DNA of 64,000 nucleotides, taken from the NCBI GenBank assembly GCA_018821435.1, contig JAHJME010000014.1:62001-126000 (forward strand), in the 5' to 3' direction. The DNA comes from Alphaproteobacteria bacterium. GTDB lineage: Bacteria > Pseudomonadota > Alphaproteobacteria > Caulobacterales > Caulobacteraceae. Positions 18,463-26,986 of the stretch are shown piece by piece. A program made the position numbers and the translations under genes. Position 1 is the first letter of the stretch. Every line of letters starts with the position of its first letter. The notes beneath the pieces are model-generated. The model was not told the origin of the DNA. It saw only the letters and a list, made by a program, of their open reading frames with translations, and did not search any database.

Positions 18463-18890
18463 CTGAGGTCTCGCCCGAAACCCGCACCGTCGTCGTCGAG
18501 CGCGACATCCCACATCCGCCTGAGAAGCTCTGGCGCGCGCTGACCCAACCGCACCTCATCGAGGAATGGTTGATGAAGAACGACTTCGCGCCGGTCGTCG
18601 GCCACCGGTTCAATCTGCGCGGCGACTGGGGCGGCGTGCTGGACTGCGAGGTCTTGGCCATCCAGCCGTTCACGACGCTGTCCTACAGCTGGAACTTTGA
18701 CCACGACGATCCGGCCTACGCCCTGCGGAGTGTGGTGACCTTCACACTCACCCCGACCGGCGACGGCACGCATCTGCGGATGGAGCAGTCGGGCTTCCGG
18801 CCGGGTCAGAAGCAGGCCTACGGCGGCGCGTTCGCCGGCTGGCGGCAGTTCTTCGCCAACCTGGAACAGGTCCTGGGCCGCGCCGACTGA
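18459..18890 (+). CDS. SRPBCC (AHSA1-like) domain protein
   Basis: The 143-residue product has the START-like helix-grip fold: VVVERDIPHPPEKLWRALTQPHLIEEWLMKNDF is the family opening, GVLDCEVLAIQPFTTLSYSWNF the middle strands and GWRQFFANLEQVL the long C-terminal helix. Such proteins bind hydrophobic ligands; no enzyme activity can be assumed. Its start overlaps the ArsR stop (ATGA), so the two are translationally coupled. The pair ArsR-SRPBCC is common across bacteria, and the ligand is not known. Confidence 0.9.
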   Translation: MTEVSPETRTVVVERDIPHPPEKLWRALTQPHLIEEWLMKNDFAPVVGHRFNLRGDWGGVLDCEVLAIQPFTTLSYSWNFDHDDPAYALRSVVTFTLTPTGDGTHLRMEQSGFRPGQKQAYGGAFAGWRQFFANLEQVLGRAD

Positions 18891-18934
18891 CCCCGGATCC
18901 TATCCCTTTGGCGCGTTTTCAAAAGGAGAGTCCC

Positions 18935-19141
18935 TTGAACGTCAACACCTGGATCCGGCAGATCCACCGATGGGTGTCCATCGCCTTCACGGTGGTGGTC
19001 ATCGCCATCTTCGTCACACTGGGCCTGGGCAAACAGCCCGCGCAGTGGGTGTACTTCGTGCCGCTGCTTCCGCTGGCTTTCCTGACGCTGACCGGCCTCT
19101 ACATGTTCGCGCTGCCGTACGTCGCCAGGCGGCGCGGCTAG
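18935..19141 (+). CDS. Small two-helix membrane protein
   Basis: TTG 18935 follows AGGAGAG at 5 bases and gives a 68-residue protein, beginning NVNTWIRQIHRWVSIAF. It has two membrane segments, WVSIAFTVVVIAIFVTLGL and WVYFVPLLPLAFLTLTGLYMFAL, joined by a short GKQPAQ loop, and ends in ARRRG. The IRQIHRW opening resembles the first helix of PepSY-type membrane proteins, but the protein is too short to assign. It lies 44 bp after the SRPBCC gene and probably shares its transcript, so the ArsR regulator may control it. Its stop overlaps the convergent GNAT stop by 4 bp. Confidence 0.75.
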   Translation: MNVNTWIRQIHRWVSIAFTVVVIAIFVTLGLGKQPAQWVYFVPLLPLAFLTLTGLYMFALPYVARRRG

Positions 19142-19689
19142 CGCTGGCCTCCGTGACCTAGCGCCTTGCCCATCCGCACCAGGGGCACGGCCGCGCCGCC
19201 GCGCGAGTCCTCGATCGCCTCGATGTCGCGATAGCCGCACTGGCTGTAGAGCGCGCGGCCGGACAGGGTGGCCATCAGCTCGACCCGGCCGAAACCCTCG
19301 GCGCGGGCGGCGGCTTCGCAGAGATCCAGGATCAGCCGGCCCACGCCGCGCCGGGCGAAGTCGGGGTGTGTGTACATCGCCCGCACCCGGGCGGCCTCGG
19401 TCGCGGGATCCAGCAGGGCGGCGTCGCGGCCGGGGGTGTGATCGCCGCCGTACAGCGTCGCGCGCCGGCTCCAGCCGCCGCAGCCGGCGATCCGGCCGTC
19501 CGCCTCGACCATGAAGTAGGTGCCGTCCAGCAGCAGCTGGCGATCCAGCCCCATGATCATCCGGCTGGAGGCGATCTGCGCCGGATCGAGGAAGCCGCGC
19601 TGCAGCTCCGCGATCGCGGCGTCCATCACCACGGCCAGGGCCGGGGCGTCGTCGGGTCCCGCGATGCGGTGCGTCAGCCCGGCGGCCAC
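19138..19689 (-). CDS. GNAT family N-acetyltransferase
   Basis: The 183-residue product has the GNAT fold: HRIAGPDDAPALAVVMDAAI at the start, MVEADGRIAGCGGWSRR on strands 2-3, then MYTHPDFARRGVGRLILDLCEAAAR, which carries the acetyl-CoA binding R/Q-x-x-G-x-G/A element, and ALYSQCGYRDIE near the end. The acceptor substrate is not predictable. The start lies 3 bp after the stop of the RND permease, so it is probably the third gene of that efflux operon. Confidence 0.9.
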   Translation of the reverse strand: MAAGLTHRIAGPDDAPALAVVMDAAIAELQRGFLDPAQIASSRMIMGLDRQLLLDGTYFMVEADGRIAGCGGWSRRATLYGGDHTPGRDAALLDPATEAARVRAMYTHPDFARRGVGRLILDLCEAAARAEGFGRVELMATLSGRALYSQCGYRDIEAIEDSRGGAAVPLVRMGKALGHGGQR

Positions 19690-19692
19690 GGC

Positions 19693-22600
19693 CTATTCCG
19701 CGGCGCGGGGCAGGTCGTCGTTGCCGACGGCGGGCGGGATCGGCGTGCGTTTCGGCTTCGGCTTGCCCAGCGTGTGGTCGCGCACCCAGCCGAAGCGGCG
19801 GGAATAGACCTTGGGCGCGGCCAGCATCACCGGCGTCAGGATCAGCGTCAGCAGCGTCGCGAACGACAGGCCCCAGACCACCGACGCCGACAGCTGCACC
19901 CACCACTCCGACCCCGGCGCCTTGTACTCGATGTGGCCGGTATGGAAGTTCGGGTGCACCTGGAACATCAGCGGCAGCAGCCCGACCACCGTCACCAGCG
20001 TGGTCAACAGCACGGGCCGGAATCGCTGGGTGGCGGCGCGGACGGCGGCCTCGTCGGCGGCGTGGCCCTCGCGGCGCAGGTGGTAGAACGTATCCACCAG
20101 CACGATGTTGTGGCCCACGACAACGCCGAACAGCGCGACGATCCCCGTGCCCATCATGATCACGGAGACGTAGCTGAATGTCCCGGCCAAGTTCACCTGG
20201 ACCCCCAGCAGCACCCCCACGGTCGAGAGGATCACCGCCGAGAGCGTCACCAGCACGCCGTAGAAGCTGTTGAACTGCCAGAGCAGGATCACCGACATCA
20301 TGAAGATGGTGGCCAGGATGGCGACGACGAAGAACTGGACGGCCTTCTGGCCTTCCTCGTCGGCGCCGACGAACTTGGACGTCACCGCGCTATCGATCGG
20401 CGCCTTCTCCAGCCAGGGCTTGAGCTGGGCGATCTTCTGATTGGCGGCCACGCCGTCGATGACGTTGGCCTGGACGATGACGATCCGCTGGCCGTCGCGG
20501 CGCATGATCTGGGTGACCTGCTGGGCCGGGACGCGCTTGATGAAGTAGCTGGCGGGCACGGCCCCTGTGGGCGTCGTGATCTTCAGCTGCTCCAGCGCCG
20601 CGACGTTGCGCGCCGAGGGCGGGAAGCGGACGCGGATGTCCAGCTCGTCCTCGGCGTCGTCGGGGCGATAGCGGCCCATCAGCACGCCGCCGGTCAGGAA
20701 CTGGATCGTCTGGCCGACCGACAGCACGTCGACGCCGTAGCGGCCGGCGGCCTCGCGATCGACGGCGAGGTTCCACTCGATGCCGGGCGAGGTGCGGTTG
20801 TCCTCCAGCTCGATCAACTGCGGGTCGGACCCCAGCTTGGCCTTCACGATATCGGCCGCCTGGTTGAGCGCGGCGGGGTCGTGGCTCTGCAGCTGGACCT
20901 GGATGTCCTTGCCGATCGGCGGGCCGTTCTGCGGGCCGCGCACTTCGATCTGCAGGCCGGGCATGTCCTTCACCCGGTCGCGGACGGCGTTCTCGATATC
21001 CTTGCCGCGCAGGCCCAGCGCCAGGCGTCCTTCATAGTCGTCGAAGTCGACGCGGATGCGGCCGATCGTGTCGTTGGGCGCCGAGTTGGGCCCGCCGTTC
21101 GAGGTGAACCCACCGGCGCGGACCGAGAAGGACTCCACGCCCTTGAGGCCTTCCAGCCGGCCTTCCACCTGGCGCACCAGCATGTCCTGGGCTTCGGGCG
21201 AGAGGTTGCCGCGCGCCTTGACGAACACCTGGGTGAACTCGGGGTCGTCCTCGAAGAAGAACTCGGTCCGGTGCGGCGTCTTGCCGAACCAGACGAAGAT
21301 CCCGACCACCACGATCAGCGCGGCCAGCAGGCTGCGCGTGGGGTGCGAGGCCAGGACGGTGAGGGTCCGGGCATACCAGCCCATGAACCCCCGCATTTCC
21401 CGGGGATCGCCGTGCTCGGACTTCACGATCTCGGCCAGGTGCTCTTCGTCGATCGCGGTCTTCCGCGCGAAGATCGAGCCCAGGGCCGGGGTGAAGATCA
21501 GGGCCACGAAGATCGACGCGCCCAGCACGAAGAACAGGGTCAGCGGCAGGAAGCTCATGAACTTCCCGGCGATCGAGTTCCAGAACATGAACGGCACGAA
21601 GGCGCACAGCGTGGTCAGGGTGCCGTTCAGCACCGGCCAGAACATCCGCTTGGCGGCGGCGGCGAACGCCTCTTCCTTCGGCAGGCCCTCGGCCATGCGC
21701 CGGTCGGCGTACTCCACCACGACGATCCCGCCGTCCACCAGGATGCCGACGGCCAGCACCATGCCGAACATCACCATCATGTTCAGCGTCACGCCCATCC
21801 CGTTGATCATCAGGAAGGCCAGCAGGAAGCAGATCGGGATCGACGCGCCGACCATCAGGCCCTGCCGGATTCCCAGGCTGGCCACGATGATCATCATCAC
21901 CAGCAGGCTGGCCATCATCAGCCCCGACTCCAGCACCACCAGGGTCCGGCCGATGAACTCGCTCTCGTCGTAGAGGTAGCCCAGCTGGACCGTCGCCGGC
22001 CAGCGCTTGGCCTCGGCGTCCGTGGCTTTCTTCACCGTCTTCACGGTGTCGAGGATGTTGGCCCCGCCGCGCTTGGAGACTTCCAGGATGAACGCCGGGT
22101 GGCCGTTGAAGCGGCTGATCGAGCTGGCTTCCTTGAACGTGCGGCGCACCTCGCCGATGTCGCCCACGGTCACCAGCCGGTCGCCGTTCTTCTTGATCGG
22201 CAGAGCCAGGATGTCCTTGGGGTTCTCGACCACGCCGGGCACCTTCACGGCGAACTGGCCGCTGCCGGAGCGCAGGCTGCCCGCCGGCACCAGCTGGTTG
22301 TTGCGGCCGATGACCTGCGCCAGCTCGCCGGTGGTGACGTTGTACGCCTCCATCCGCAGGGGATCGATCTCGACCTCCAGCACCTCCTCGCGGCCGCCGC
22401 TCATGAACACTTCCAGGACGCCATCGGTACCCTCCAGGCGGTCCTTCAGGCTCTGCGCCACGGCGTGCAGCTCGCGTTCGGGCGCGGCGCCGGAGATGAC
22501 GATGCCGATGATCGGCTCGCCCGAGAAGTTGGCCTCCTGGATGATCGGTTCTTCGGCGTCGGGCGGGAACTTGCCGCGCGCCAGGTCGACCTTGGCCCGG

Positions 22601-22929
22601 ACGTCCTCCAGGGCCTTGTCCTTGTTGAAATCGGCCTCGAATTCCAGGGTGACGATGGCGGCCGACTGGCGCGCCACGCCGTTCATCGACTTGATGCCCT
22701 GGATCGTCTGGAGCTCCAGCTCCAACGGCTTGACCAGCAGGCGCTCGGCGTCCTCCGGCGACACGCCGGGGTAGGGCACCACCACCGAGATGTAGGGCAG
22801 GTCGATGTCGGGCTGCGACTCGCGCGGCATCGACAGATAGGCGAACAGGCCGAAGATGGCCGCGATCAGCGTCACCCCCAGCACGACCTTGCGCCGCTTG
22901 ATGGCGCCGTCGATCAGCGGACCGATCAT
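19693..22929 (-). CDS. RND efflux permease, HAE1-like
   Basis: This 1078-residue inner-membrane pump subunit has the RND layout of two repeats, each with a large periplasmic loop and six transmembrane helices. It opens with AIKRRKVVLGVTLIAAIFGLFAYLSMPRESQPDIDLP and contains PGVSPEDAERLLVKPLE. In helix 4, where AcrB-type pumps have the proton-relay pair Asp-Asp, the sequence is GILVDGGIVVVEYADR, so the second Asp is Gly. In helix 10 the relay Lys position reads His in VVVGHNIVLVD. This matches a less-studied subgroup of the family. It lies directly downstream of the adaptor gene, with no TolC nearby. Confidence 0.93.
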   Translation of the reverse strand: MIGPLIDGAIKRRKVVLGVTLIAAIFGLFAYLSMPRESQPDIDLPYISVVVPYPGVSPEDAERLLVKPLELELQTIQGIKSMNGVARQSAAIVTLEFEADFNKDKALEDVRAKVDLARGKFPPDAEEPIIQEANFSGEPIIGIVISGAAPERELHAVAQSLKDRLEGTDGVLEVFMSGGREEVLEVEIDPLRMEAYNVTTGELAQVIGRNNQLVPAGSLRSGSGQFAVKVPGVVENPKDILALPIKKNGDRLVTVGDIGEVRRTFKEASSISRFNGHPAFILEVSKRGGANILDTVKTVKKATDAEAKRWPATVQLGYLYDESEFIGRTLVVLESGLMMASLLVMMIIVASLGIRQGLMVGASIPICFLLAFLMINGMGVTLNMMVMFGMVLAVGILVDGGIVVVEYADRRMAEGLPKEEAFAAAAKRMFWPVLNGTLTTLCAFVPFMFWNSIAGKFMSFLPLTLFFVLGASIFVALIFTPALGSIFARKTAIDEEHLAEIVKSEHGDPREMRGFMGWYARTLTVLASHPTRSLLAALIVVVGIFVWFGKTPHRTEFFFEDDPEFTQVFVKARGNLSPEAQDMLVRQVEGRLEGLKGVESFSVRAGGFTSNGGPNSAPNDTIGRIRVDFDDYEGRLALGLRGKDIENAVRDRVKDMPGLQIEVRGPQNGPPIGKDIQVQLQSHDPAALNQAADIVKAKLGSDPQLIELEDNRTSPGIEWNLAVDREAAGRYGVDVLSVGQTIQFLTGGVLMGRYRPDDAEDELDIRVRFPPSARNVAALEQLKITTPTGAVPASYFIKRVPAQQVTQIMRRDGQRIVIVQANVIDGVAANQKIAQLKPWLEKAPIDSAVTSKFVGADEEGQKAVQFFVVAILATIFMMSVILLWQFNSFYGVLVTLSAVILSTVGVLLGVQVNLAGTFSYVSVIMMGTGIVALFGVVVGHNIVLVDTFYHLRREGHAADEAAVRAATQRFRPVLLTTLVTVVGLLPLMFQVHPNFHTGHIEYKAPGSEWWVQLSASVVWGLSFATLLTLILTPVMLAAPKVYSRRFGWVRDHTLGKPKPKRTPIPPAVGNDDLPRAAE

Positions 22930-22956
22930 CTCAATTTCCCCTCGATCGCCTGGGTC

Positions 22957-24021
22957 CTAGCGGACCTGGGCGACCCGAACCTTCTGGCCGTCAGCCACGA
23001 AGGACTGACCGACGGTGATGACGTTGATCGAGCCCTTCAGGCCGCTGACCCACATCCCCTGCGACGTCTCTTCCAGCACCGTCACGGGCGCGAACGCCAC
23101 GACGCCGCTGGCCAGGACGTGGCGCACGCCCTGGCGGCCGGCTGAATCCAGCACCAGGGCCGACACCGGCACCAGGTGCGCCGCGCCGGCGCCCGCGGCG
23201 ATCCGCAGGTCGGCCGACAGGCCAGAGCGGACCGCGTTGCCGGGGTTCGGGACGGTCGCTTCCACGCGGTAGGTGCGGGTCTGCGGATCGGCGTCGCGGG
23301 CGACATAGCGGACGCGGCCGGTCAGCATATGGCCGTCCACCAGCCGCGCGCTTGCCAGGGCGCCGGCGCGCAGGCGACCGGCCTCGGTCTCGGGCGCATC
23401 GCCCACCACCAGCATCGGATTGAGCTCGATCATGGTGCCGCAGGGCTGGCCCGGCGACAGATAGGTCCCGACCTCGGCGTCGCGCTTGTCGAACACGCCG
23501 GCGAACGGCGCGCGGATCTCGACCTGCTTCAGCGCGATCTCGGCGGCGCGGACGCCGGCCATCGCCTGGTCCAGGTTGGCCTGGGCCTCCAGCACCTGGG
23601 TTTCCGAGCGATAGCCCTTGGCGGCCAGTTCGGCGGCGGCCTTGCGTTGCAGCTGGCGCGACTTCAGCGCGGCGCGGGCCTGGTCCAGGCTGGCCTGGCG
23701 GGCATCGACGGCCAACCGGCACAGCACCTGGCCTTCGCGCACGAAGCTGCCTTCGAGGGTCGGGGCCGCGGCGACGACGCCGGCGGTTTCCGAGCGGACG
23801 ACAACGGTGCGGGCCGCCTCGGTGCGGCCGCGGATCGCGACCGTGACCTCACGCACCGTTTCGGGGGTCAGTTTGGCCTGGACGCTGGGGGTCGGATTGG
23901 CCGCCGGCGCCTTGGCCTGCGCCTTGTCCGAGTCGCCGCCAAACAGGCCGCGAACAAGGAAGAAAAGCACCACCACGCCCACCAGGACGATGATGAAGAC
24001 GTACTGCGACTTCAAACGCAT
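22957..24021 (-). CDS. RND efflux periplasmic adaptor
   Basis: The 354-residue product is a membrane fusion protein: an N-terminal membrane anchor (YVFIIVLVGVVVLFFLVRGLF), a lipoyl half-motif (RTVVVRSETAGVVAAAPTLEGSFVREGQVLCRLAVDARQASLDQARA), a short alpha-hairpin of about 45 residues, the second lipoyl half (IRAPFAGVFDKRDAEVGTYLSPGQPCGTMIEL) and beta-barrel and membrane-proximal domains. The anchor lacks a lipobox. It precedes the permease gene by 27 bp in the same operon and would join it to an outer-membrane channel encoded elsewhere. Confidence 0.92.
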   Translation of the reverse strand: MRLKSQYVFIIVLVGVVVLFFLVRGLFGGDSDKAQAKAPAANPTPSVQAKLTPETVREVTVAIRGRTEAARTVVVRSETAGVVAAAPTLEGSFVREGQVLCRLAVDARQASLDQARAALKSRQLQRKAAAELAAKGYRSETQVLEAQANLDQAMAGVRAAEIALKQVEIRAPFAGVFDKRDAEVGTYLSPGQPCGTMIELNPMLVVGDAPETEAGRLRAGALASARLVDGHMLTGRVRYVARDADPQTRTYRVEATVPNPGNAVRSGLSADLRIAAGAGAAHLVPVSALVLDSAGRQGVRHVLASGVVAFAPVTVLEETSQGMWVSGLKGSINVITVGQSFVADGQKVRVAQVR

Positions 24022-24288
24022 AGAGCTGTATCCCCAGTCTCAGCCACGTGCGCGACAGGCCCCGCTACGCACGGTTGCCGACTTTGCGCGGCTTGCCCTG
24101 CTTTTGATGCCGCCGTTATGTCAGCGCAAATGAATTTGCGGTCACGAACGGGGCCGGGTCTAATCTGACGCAGCGAGCCTAGATTGCACTGCAACGAGGA
24201 TTCGCGCGAGGCGCGAGCCCATGGCTTTTGTTTTACGCGGTATAGTGACGCTTCGCCAGTCGGCGTCGGATTTGAGGACGAAATTCCT

Positions 24289-24729
24289 GTGAGATATCTG
24301 CACACCATGGTCCGCGTGACCGACCTCGACGCCTCGCTTGCGTTCTACTGTGACAAGCTTGGGCTTAAGGAAGTGTCCCGCGTGGAGAACCAGGCCGGCC
24401 GGTTCACCCTGGTGTTCCTCTGCGCGCCGGGGGACGAGGCGGCCGCCCGCGAGACGCGCGCGCCGACGGTCGAGCTGACCTACAACTGGGACCCCGAGGC
24501 CTATCAGGGCGGGCGGAACTTCGGCCATCTGGCCTATGCCGTCGACGATATCTACGCCGTCTGCCAGCGCCTCAAGGATGGCGGGGTGGTGATCAACCGG
24601 CCGCCGCGCGATGGCCACATGGCCTTCATCCGCTCGCCGGACAACATCTCGGTGGAACTGCTCCAGGCCGGTCCGGCGCTGGCGCCGGCCGAGCCCTGGG
24701 CCTCGATGCCCAACACCGGCGTCTGGTAG
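24289..24729 (+). CDS. VOC family protein, glyoxalase I-like
   Basis: From GTG 24289 the product is 146 residues and begins with the glyoxalase I pattern RYLHTMVRVTDLDASLAFYCDKLGLKEVSR. It continues with PTVELTYNWDPEAYQGGRNFGHLAYAVDDIYAVCQRLKDGG and ends with FIRSPDNISVELLQ, holding the usual metal-ligand His and Glu positions. It closely resembles lactoylglutathione lyase GloA in its WDP...YQGGRNFGHLAYAV segment, so methylglyoxal detoxification is plausible. A longer frame to 24184 adds a low-quality N-terminal extension. GAGGA lies about 10 bases upstream of the GTG. Confidence 0.85.
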   Translation: MRYLHTMVRVTDLDASLAFYCDKLGLKEVSRVENQAGRFTLVFLCAPGDEAAARETRAPTVELTYNWDPEAYQGGRNFGHLAYAVDDIYAVCQRLKDGGVVINRPPRDGHMAFIRSPDNISVELLQAGPALAPAEPWASMPNTGVW

Positions 24730-24733
24730 GCCC

Positions 24734-25570
24734 CTAGCTCAGCCAGCGGGCGATGTTCTCGAAGTAGCGCAGCGCCTCGGCCTGGGCCGACGGGTCGCGG
24801 ATCATCCCGTCGCCCGGCGGCTCGTCGACGAAGCTGGGGCAGCCGTCGCGCGGGTCCAGGTTGTAGTCGCAGTAGTGGTGGAAGGTGCTCTCGGCCAGCG
24901 CGCGCCCGCCGTCCGCGCTCGCCTCGAACGCCACGGCGATGTTGAACGGCCGCCTGGTGGTCTTGCTGAGCCCCCGCGCCACCACCCGCGCCGACGGATC
25001 TTCCGGCGGGGCGCCGACCGCGCCTTCGTGCGGATGCGAGGGCAGGCGGCTCACCCCGGCGTACAGCGGGTGCGGCGCGCCGATCAGCTCGACCGTCTGG
25101 AAATCCCCGTTCGCGCCCGAGTGATAGTTGGGCCAGTCGATGTTGGTGGTGAACGGGTCGTCCCGGGCGTGGCGGCTGGCGTCAGGGTCCAGGTTCCTGG
25201 AGTGGAAGTAGTGGGCCGCGCCCACGCCGCCCAGGGTGCAGACCGAGGACCCGAGGTCCATGTGGTCCCGCGTCACCATCAGCCCGCCGCCCGCCTTGCG
25301 GAACCGGCCGATCGCCGCGCATTCGTCGGTGTTCAGCCCGTCGCCCACATCCACCGCGAACAGCCAGAGCTGGTCGAAGTCCGAGGTGTCCAGGGCGCCC
25401 AGCACCGGATCGGTCCGGCCGCCGGGGACGGCGCGGTCGCGGGCGGTCACCTCGACCCCGTCCAGCCCGGCGAGATGGTCGCGCAGGCGGCTGAAGCGGC
25501 CGATGTGCCAGTCGTCCACGGTGGGGGTGATCGTGGTCTGCAGAAGGATGCGCGTGGGGGAAGCGGCCAT
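24734..25570 (-). CDS. ThuA/GATase1-like protein
   Basis: The 278-residue product from ATG 25570 has an alpha/beta flavodoxin-like fold seen in ThuA-type and glutamine-amidotransferase-like proteins: RILLQTTITPTVDDWHIGRFSRLRDHL, DFDQLWLFAVDVGDGLNTDECAAIGRFRKAGGGLMVTRDHMD, and near the end GRALAESTFHHYCDYNLD. The last segment corresponds to the conserved His region of ThuA relatives. No catalytic Cys of a glutaminase is visible, so amidotransferase activity is unlikely. Function is unknown. It converges with the VOC gene (4 bp between stops). Confidence 0.6.
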   Translation of the reverse strand: MAASPTRILLQTTITPTVDDWHIGRFSRLRDHLAGLDGVEVTARDRAVPGGRTDPVLGALDTSDFDQLWLFAVDVGDGLNTDECAAIGRFRKAGGGLMVTRDHMDLGSSVCTLGGVGAAHYFHSRNLDPDASRHARDDPFTTNIDWPNYHSGANGDFQTVELIGAPHPLYAGVSRLPSHPHEGAVGAPPEDPSARVVARGLSKTTRRPFNIAVAFEASADGGRALAESTFHHYCDYNLDPRDGCPSFVDEPPGDGMIRDPSAQAEALRYFENIARWLS

Positions 25571-25643
25571 GCGGCCCAAGATGGAGGCTCGCAGCGCCAG
25601 CGCAAGGAAGAAGGGGGCGGTCGGGGGGCCGCCCCCTCCAGGG

Positions 25644-26648
25644 TCAGCGTCCGGTGAGCACGACGCCGAGGCCGCCCAGCAGGCCGCCCCCGGCCGTGAC
25701 CGGTCCGACGCTGGCCGCGCCGCCGGCGCCGCCGGCGGCGATCAGCCCCAGGCTGCCGGTCGGGAGGAGGGCGGGGAGGCCCGCTCCCGATGCGCCGCCC
25801 GTCAGTCCGCCGACCAGGCTGGTCGCCGAGGCCACCACCGGCGTCAGGCCGCCGATCGGCGAGGTCGCGCCGGACGGCACGCCCAGGGTGGCCGCCGTCC
25901 CGGTCGCCTGGGTGGGCGACAGCACGCTGGCGCCGACCAGGGCCGTGCCGCTGCCGCTGCCCAACAGCTGCGCGCCGCCCAGGCTGAGGTTGGCGACCTG
26001 GGTCGCGGTTCCGCCGTTCAGCAGGCCGACCGTGGCCGCCTGGCCGGGGGTGTTGGCGTTGGACAGGGCGCTGACGCCGACCAGTTGCGGCGAGCCGGCC
26101 GTGCCGGAGCCGACGACCGTCTGGTTGACCAGGGTCAGCTTGGCCACCGGGTTCAGGCCGGAGTCCACGGCGCGGACTGTGCTCTCCACCGCGCCGCCCA
26201 CCAGGGGCAGGCCGCCAAGGCCATCGCGGGTCAGGTCGCGGCCGGTTCCGGTGAGGATCGGCCCGAGGCCGGTCGCGCCGGAAAGGACCGCGTTCCCGGT
26301 CACCGCGATCAGGCCACCGGTCAGGTCGCCCACCGCATCGCCCACCCGCACCAGGGTGCCGGTGTTGTTCATCGCGGCGGTCGAGCCGCCGGTGTTCATG
26401 CTGGAGGTGGACGTGCCCGCGCCGCCGGTCGTGGTCGTCGTGGTGGTTGTTCCGGTTCCGGTTCCCGCGCCCCCGGTCGAGCCGGTCCCGGTCCCCGCAT
26501 CATCGCCGCCGTTCGCCGCCGACAGAGCCGAACCCAGCGACGTGCCGGCGCTGAACCCGCTCGTCCCGGACGAGCAGGCGCCCAGGCCCAGAACCGCGCT
26601 GGACACGCAGCCGAGCAGAGCCAGTCTCAAGAAATAAGTCTTCGCCAT
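25644..26648 (-). CDS. Low-complexity Gly/Thr/Ala-rich lipoprotein
   Basis: The 334-residue product has a lipoprotein signal peptide, MAKTYFLRLALLGCVSSAVLGLGAC, with the lipobox LGAC. The mature part is low-complexity: a Gly/Thr linker (residues about 50-85, including eight consecutive Thr), then repeated hydrophobic motifs built on VGxAVGDLTGGLIAVTGNAVL, GVSALSNA, GGAQLLGSGSG and LVGGLTGG. Charged residues are scarce throughout. It resembles cell-surface or extracellular-matrix proteins annotated in Caulobacter as collagen-like, but there is no Gly-X-Y triplet repeat. It follows a 338-bp AT-rich regulatory region. Confidence 0.75.
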   Translation of the reverse strand: MAKTYFLRLALLGCVSSAVLGLGACSSGTSGFSAGTSLGSALSAANGGDDAGTGTGSTGGAGTGTGTTTTTTTTGGAGTSTSSMNTGGSTAAMNNTGTLVRVGDAVGDLTGGLIAVTGNAVLSGATGLGPILTGTGRDLTRDGLGGLPLVGGAVESTVRAVDSGLNPVAKLTLVNQTVVGSGTAGSPQLVGVSALSNANTPGQAATVGLLNGGTATQVANLSLGGAQLLGSGSGTALVGASVLSPTQATGTAATLGVPSGATSPIGGLTPVVASATSLVGGLTGGASGAGLPALLPTGSLGLIAAGGAGGAASVGPVTAGGGLLGGLGVVLTGR

Positions 26649-26986
26649 TAGTGGTCTCCCTAAGCTACGCCGTAAGCCCCAGTCTTCCCCGCCAAAGTTG
26701 GAGCGGAGCAGAGTTCGTGGCGAACGATCTACTGTGCAAAGGTCGGCCGGTTTCGAAATATGGCAACAAGTATTTGAACTTGTATATTTAACGCCGCAAA
26801 TAGTTAGCGTTCTAAGGTAACTACTATTGTGTAGTTGCTATCCGAGCGTTTGCCGAGCTTGCACAATTCATCGTCTGCGGATTGTGCGAAACGCGCCGTT
26901 TTGCGCAATCGTCGGACGGATTGTGCAAGCTCAGGTGGCCTCGCCGCGGACCACATTTTTTCGGCGATCGGGCCGATGAAGGCCCG
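26649..26986. other. AT-rich intergenic region with three dyads
   Basis: This 338-bp gap has no gene that I can support. It is clearly poorer in G+C than its surroundings (for example 26755-26850). It holds three inverted repeats: ACAAGT/ACTTGT at 26766-26783; GTAACTAC/GTAGTTGC at 26817-26838; and a nested array at 26855-26932, annotated separately. All lie upstream of the lipoprotein start and downstream of the Phd-PAS gene, so the region most likely controls the lipoprotein gene. Confidence 0.7.
26855..26932. promoter_or_regulatory. Nested TTGCACAAT dyad array
   Basis: Four copies of a TTGCACAAT-like core occur in 78 bp: GAGCTTGCACAAT (26855-26867), ATTGTGCGAAACG (26881-26893), CGTTTTGCGCAAT (26897-26909) and ATTGTGCAAGCTC (26920-26932). 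The outer pair is a perfect 13-bp inverted repeat, and the inner pair matches in 11 of 13. Read as two adjacent dyads the spacers are 13 and 10 bp. The regularity suggests a multi-site protein-binding region rather than an RNA terminator. Confidence 0.6.

Noticed and set aside
19366-23145. A 1259-codon plus-strand frame
   Set aside because: It is the mirror of the RND permease, rich in His, Arg, Gln and Gly, with no recognisable domain.
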